From the NCBI GenBank assembly GCA_943324415.2, contig CALPLN020000071.1:1-9135 (forward strand): 9,135 bases of DNA, read 5' to 3'. This stretch comes from Sediminibacterium ginsengisoli. Lineage in GTDB: Bacteria > Bacteroidota > Bacteroidia > Chitinophagales > Chitinophagaceae. Below are positions 7,473 through 9,135 of the stretch, one piece after another. The translations under genes were made by a program, and so were the position numbers. Position 1 is the first letter of the stretch; every line of letters starts with the position of its first letter. The notes beneath the pieces were generated by a model that did no database searches, was not told where the DNA came from, and saw only the letters and a program-made list of their open reading frames with translations.

Positions 7473-8387
7473 TTAGAATAAACCACCTTTTTTCAAAGTT
7501 GTTTTTCCTTCACCAATTTTAAAACCATTATTGTAAACTTCTACTAAGTATTCTCCTTCAACAAACTTAGAAGCTTGCTTCACATCGTAGCTAATTGGCA
7601 ATACTGCATTTTGAACATACTGTACAGCAATTTTATTAGAGTAAGCCTTAGTGCCATCTTCTCTTGTATTGATTTTGCCGCCTTCTGTAAATGTTACACC
7701 ATTTGGTGCTGTGATACACACATACAAATCTTGTGCACCAGAAGGAGTGATTTTGTTCTTGTCAATTTGGAAAGACATACGAATGGTATTTGCACGCTTC
7801 GCAGATTTAGTAATTTTCTCTGTACCATCTTCTTTCACTCTTACAGCTTGAATACTGAAAGCAGAAGCATGTAAAGTTGAACCAATATCTTGTAATCTTT
7901 CTTTTTCTTTTGTAGTGGCAGTCAAGTTCGTGTTCAAGTTGGTGTTCTCTGTAGTCAACACTTCGTTCTTCACTGTTAATACTTTATTTTCTTCTTGTGC
8001 TTTTGCCAAATCTGTTAACAATCCAGCTACTTTGCCATTCAATTCTGCAATCATAGACTTCGCTTCTGCTAGTTCTTTATCTGTTGCATCTTTTTTACGA
8101 AGAATACCGCCAATATTCGACTTTAATTTTTGGATGTCGTTTGACTTAGCCAATAAATCACCTTGTAATTCAGTGTTTTGCTGAGTTAATGAATCTGCTT
8201 TTGCAGAAACGGCAATAAAATCAGCTTGAATAGCATTCTTTGCACTATCTAAGTTATTCACTTGAGTCGTGTAGTTGTTGATGATTTCAGTCTTAGATGT
8301 ACTAAAGTAAATCCAAGAACCAATAAGGGCAACAACCAATGCGCCGATTATAATTTTGCCTCCGTTACCTGAAGTTTCGTTGCTCAT
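7473..8387 (-). CDS. Membrane-anchored coiled-coil protein of unknown function
   Basis: I cannot assign a function to this 304-residue protein. It has a short polar N-terminus (1-11), one hydrophobic segment (about 12-28) that looks like an uncleaved signal anchor, and a long region (about 34-170) rich in Leu, Lys, Glu, Asn, Thr and Ala with heptad-like spacing and no prolines, consistent with a coiled coil. A compact domain (about 172-304) then has alternating beta-strand character, ending in a Gly/Lys-rich tail: VEVYNNGFKIGEG, then LKKGGLF. The likely topology is N-terminus in the cytoplasm with the coiled coil and C-terminal domain in the periplasm. The C-terminal motif looks like one seen in other hypothetical proteins of Bacteroidota, but that is from memory and unchecked. 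The ATG at 8385-8387 is the natural start just before the membrane segment. It is transcribed alone, convergent to glgB and divergent from holA, with no evident tie to glycogen metabolism. Confidence 0.88.
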   Translation of the reverse strand: MSNETSGNGGKIIIGALVVALIGSWIYFSTSKTEIINNYTTQVNNLDSAKNAIQADFIAVSAKADSLTQQNTELQGDLLAKSNDIQKLKSNIGGILRKKDATDKELAEAKSMIAELNGKVAGLLTDLAKAQEENKVLTVKNEVLTTENTNLNTNLTATTKEKERLQDIGSTLHASAFSIQAVRVKEDGTEKITKSAKRANTIRMSFQIDKNKITPSGAQDLYVCITAPNGVTFTEGGKINTREDGTKAYSNKIAVQYVQNAVLPISYDVKQASKFVEGEYLVEVYNNGFKIGEGKTTLKKGGLF

Positions 8388-8413
8388 AATAAAATGTGTT
8401 TATTTATTTTGCA

Positions 8414-8422
8414 CAAGATATA
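8414..8422 (-). promoter_or_regulatory. Possible -7 box for the coiled-coil protein gene
   Basis: On the - strand this reads TATATCTTG, close to the Bacteroidota TAnnTTTG box but missing one T. It lies 26 bases before the start codon at 8387, which would leave a leader of about 20 bases. No TTTG is seen at the expected upstream distance. The support is positional and weak. Confidence 0.25.
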
Positions 8423-8442
8423 AAAAAAACACGATTCCTGTA

Positions 8443-8450
8443 TATCTTTG
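8443..8450 (+). promoter_or_regulatory. TAnnTTTG box directly upstream of holA
   Basis: TATCTTTG matches the Bacteroidota -7 consensus TAnnTTTG at every fixed position. It ends only three bases before the holA ATG at 8454, so transcription from it would start at or just past the ATG and give a leaderless or nearly leaderless message. No TTTG occurs about 19-21 bases upstream; the nearest (8408-8411) is too far. It may be a chance match in AT-rich DNA. Confidence 0.3.
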
Positions 8451-8453
8451 GGG

Positions 8454-9135
8454 ATGCCTATTTCCAAAATTTTATCGAATTGGAAAAATAATGTCTTCGA
8501 CGCAGTCTACTGGTTGGAGGGGGAAGAGTCATTTTATATAGATCAGCTGGTTCAGTATGCAGAACATAAGTTGTTACCTGATGCCGATCAGGCATTTAAT
8601 TTATCTGTTTTTTACGGTAAGGATGCCGATTGGGCTGATATTGTCAATGCATGTAAACGTTATCCTGTTTTTGCAGAAAAGCAAGTAGTGATCTTAAAAG
8701 AGGCGCAACACATGAATTCATTGGAGAAGTTGGTGTCCTATATCGAAAATCCTTTATCATCTACCATTTTAGTAGTCGCCCATAAAGATAAAAATATAGA
8801 TGGGCGTTCAGCATTGGCAAAATTACTTAAAACAAAAGCCGTAGTTGTTAGTACAAAAAAAATGTATGACAACAAATTACCCGACTGGGTCAACCAATGG
8901 GTAGCAGACAATGGTTATCAGATTAGTCCTAAGGCGGTACAAATTATTGTAGATCATATTGGCAACGACTTAAGTAGGATTAAAAACGAGTTGGAAAAAT
9001 TAATGGTCAACTTAGGGGATCGAAAAAAAATCACCGAGGACGATATCGAAAAATACATTGGCATTAGTAAAGAATTCAATGCTTTTGAATTCCAGGATGC
9101 CATTGCACATAAAAAATTCTCTAGAGCGATTCAGA
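8454..9135 (+). CDS. holA: DNA polymerase III delta subunit, 5' part only
   Basis: The delta subunit is the part of the clamp-loader complex that opens the sliding clamp ring. The frame runs from the ATG at 8454 to the right edge without a stop, giving 227 residues of an expected 330-345. Recognisable family features are YWLEGEESFYIDQL (19-32, the position of the degenerate P-loop), RYPVFAEKQVVILKEAQ (69-85), then KMYDNKLPDWVNQW and the LSRIKNELEKL helix typical of the second domain. The C-terminal collar domain lies mostly outside the window. The ATG is preceded by an in-frame stop at 8421 and is the first ATG after it, which fixes the start. The preceding GGGG touches the ATG and is too close to be a useful ribosome binding site. 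It is divergent from the coiled-coil gene and unrelated to the glycogen operon. Confidence 0.93.
   Translation, partial: MPISKILSNWKNNVFDAVYWLEGEESFYIDQLVQYAEHKLLPDADQAFNLSVFYGKDADWADIVNACKRYPVFAEKQVVILKEAQHMNSLEKLVSYIENPLSSTILVVAHKDKNIDGRSALAKLLKTKAVVVSTKKMYDNKLPDWVNQWVADNGYQISPKAVQIIVDHIGNDLSRIKNELEKLMVNLGDRKKITEDDIEKYIGISKEFNAFEFQDAIAHKKFSRAIQ

Noticed and set aside
8356..8541. A 61-codon + strand open frame spanning the divergent spacer
   Set aside because: It overlaps the 5' ends of both the coiled-coil gene and holA in other frames and has no recognisable motif; holA from 8454 explains the region better.
1..9135. Search for mobile elements, CRISPR arrays, tRNA/rRNA genes, riboswitches and defence or secondary-metabolite genes
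   Set aside because: Almost all of the window is taken up by housekeeping-type coding genes with short spacers; no terminal inverted repeats, spaced direct repeats, cloverleaf or transposase motifs were seen by eye.

Overview
The window looks like ordinary chromosomal DNA from a Bacteroidota bacterium, most likely a member of the Chitinophagaceae or a close relative. The assignment rests on the AT-rich base composition, starts without clear Shine-Dalgarno sequences, a SusA-type periplasmic amylase, a delta subunit of DNA polymerase III that reads like the Bacteroidota form, and one TAnnTTTG-type promoter box. The assignment is inferred from protein character, not from a search.

Layout: positions 1-7402 hold five genes on the + strand that read as one glycogen / alpha-glucan operon. 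They are the 3' part of glgA (glycogen synthase), glgC (glucose-1-phosphate adenylyltransferase), an MFS sugar transporter of the GPH/SLC45 (sucrose-transporter-like) type, a secreted SusA-like GH13 alpha-glucan hydrolase, and glgB (branching enzyme). The gaps are 21, 6, 52 and 1 bases. A strong hairpin terminator at 7421-7455 separates this operon from a convergent - strand gene for a membrane-anchored coiled-coil protein of unknown function (7473-8387). A 66-base divergent intergenic region follows, then the 5' part of holA (DNA polymerase III delta), which runs off the right edge.

How the genes work together (inference): the periplasmic GH13 enzyme would cut alpha-glucans that reached the periplasm. 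The MFS permease would carry the resulting maltose or short maltodextrins across the inner membrane. GlgC makes ADP-glucose from glucose-1-phosphate, GlgA polymerises it, and GlgB adds alpha-1,6 branches. The operon therefore joins scavenging of external alpha-glucan to storage as glycogen. No outer-membrane SusC/SusD pair, no glycogen phosphorylase, no debranching enzyme and no amylomaltase lie in the window, so those steps must be encoded elsewhere if they exist.

No mobile element, CRISPR array, tRNA, rRNA or defence system was seen. I do not see a clearly new biological system. The most interesting points are the plant/cyanobacteria-like character of GlgC, the transport and hydrolysis genes placed between biosynthetic genes, and the unassigned coiled-coil protein.
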